Assembly (NCBI GenBank): GCA_017379815.1
Contig: JAFNVK010000182.1
Coordinates: 1-5,161 of the forward strand
Direction of reading: 5' to 3'
DNA length: 5,161 bases
Origin: Clostridia bacterium
GTDB taxonomy: Bacteria > Bacillota > Clostridia > Oscillospirales > CAG-272
The notes beneath the pieces are model-generated. The model had not been told where the DNA came from. It saw only the letters and a program-made list of their open reading frames with translations, and did not search any database. The position numbers were made by a program, and so were the translations under genes. Of this stretch, positions 5,039-5,161 are shown piece after piece. Each line of letters opens with the position of its first letter. The stretch's first letter is position 1.

Positions 5039-5161
5039 TCATCGACATGTTGCAGGTTACAGATACCCATCGCCGCGCAGAACTCATTCATCTTGGCATT
5101 GGCACCGACAGCATCCACCGTCTCCGGGCCGCGAATGCCGAAGTTCTTCAGGCCATAGAGC
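5023..5161 (-). pseudogene. DegT/DnrJ/EryC1/StrS aminotransferase, internal fragment
   Basis: The frame entering from the right edge reads LYGLKNFGIRGPETVDAVG, then ANAKMNEFCAAMGICNLQHV, then DEEITKR, which is the conserved middle of PLP-dependent sugar aminotransferases that add an amino group to keto-sugars for capsule, O-antigen or glycan synthesis. In complete proteins this block lies a few tens of residues after the catalytic lysine and well over 100 residues remain after it. Here recognisable similarity stops at about 5023. The same frame then runs through the four-helix-bundle DNA in a different phase to a stop at 4804-4806, adding about 72 unrelated residues. The gene has therefore lost its C-terminal part. 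Its 5' part, including the lysine, would lie outside the window. GC is about 56% by hand count, close to the core genes and unlike the adjoining fragment. Confidence 0.8.

Noticed and set aside
4804..5118. - strand frame of 104 codons taken as one gene
   Set aside because: Only its first part is aminotransferase sequence; after about 5023 it reads the four-helix-bundle DNA out of phase, so it is a chimeric frame and not a real protein.

Overview
The window looks like chromosomal DNA of an endospore-forming member of the Clostridia (Bacillota). The main evidence is an adjacent pair of sporulation genes on the + strand: spoIIGA, the pro-sigma-E protease, and sigE, its substrate. Strong AGGAGG-type ribosome binding sites and a GC content near 60-65% in the gene-rich part fit a high-GC, possibly gut-associated clostridial lineage. 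The exact taxon cannot be read from the sequence.

Left part (1-2718, - strand). This is a compact operon read right to left: an M24-family Xaa-Pro aminopeptidase, the acyl-phosphate glycerol-3-phosphate acyltransferase PlsY, and a SAM-dependent methyltransferase cut by the window edge. The first two genes are 11 bp apart. The last two share an ATGA stop/start overlap. The operon has a clear promoter with an extended -10 element at 2782-2810 and a short leader made of two tandem GC-rich hairpins. The genes are housekeeping in nature (peptide turnover, phospholipid synthesis, methylation).

Middle (2719-2934). This is a divergent intergenic region. On the + strand it carries a promoter for spoIIGA with a perfect TATAAT, a -35-like GTGACA placed 21 bp upstream instead of the usual 17, and a near-consensus Spo0A box over the -35. 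This resembles the known Spo0A-activated spoIIG promoter of Bacillus subtilis.

spoIIGA-sigE (2935-4565, + strand). SpoIIGA is a five-helix membrane protein with a cytoplasmic aspartic protease domain (DSGN motif). Pro-sigma-E carries a short pro-sequence of about 21 residues that SpoIIGA would remove, activating the mother-cell sporulation programme. sigG, often the next gene in this cluster, is absent here.

Right end (4566-5161, - strand). A strong hairpin after sigE is followed by lower-GC DNA that does not look like an ordinary core region. It holds a 41-codon gene with an excellent ribosome binding site, the 3' part of a four-helix-bundle (23S rRNA intervening-sequence type) protein gene lacking its N-terminal part, and, fused to it out of frame, an internal piece of a DegT/DnrJ/EryC1/StrS sugar aminotransferase gene lacking its C-terminal part. 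This is a recombination junction between two broken genes of different base composition. I see no new multi-gene system in the window. The points most worth a second look are this junction, the small coupled gene, and the Spo0A-type promoter.
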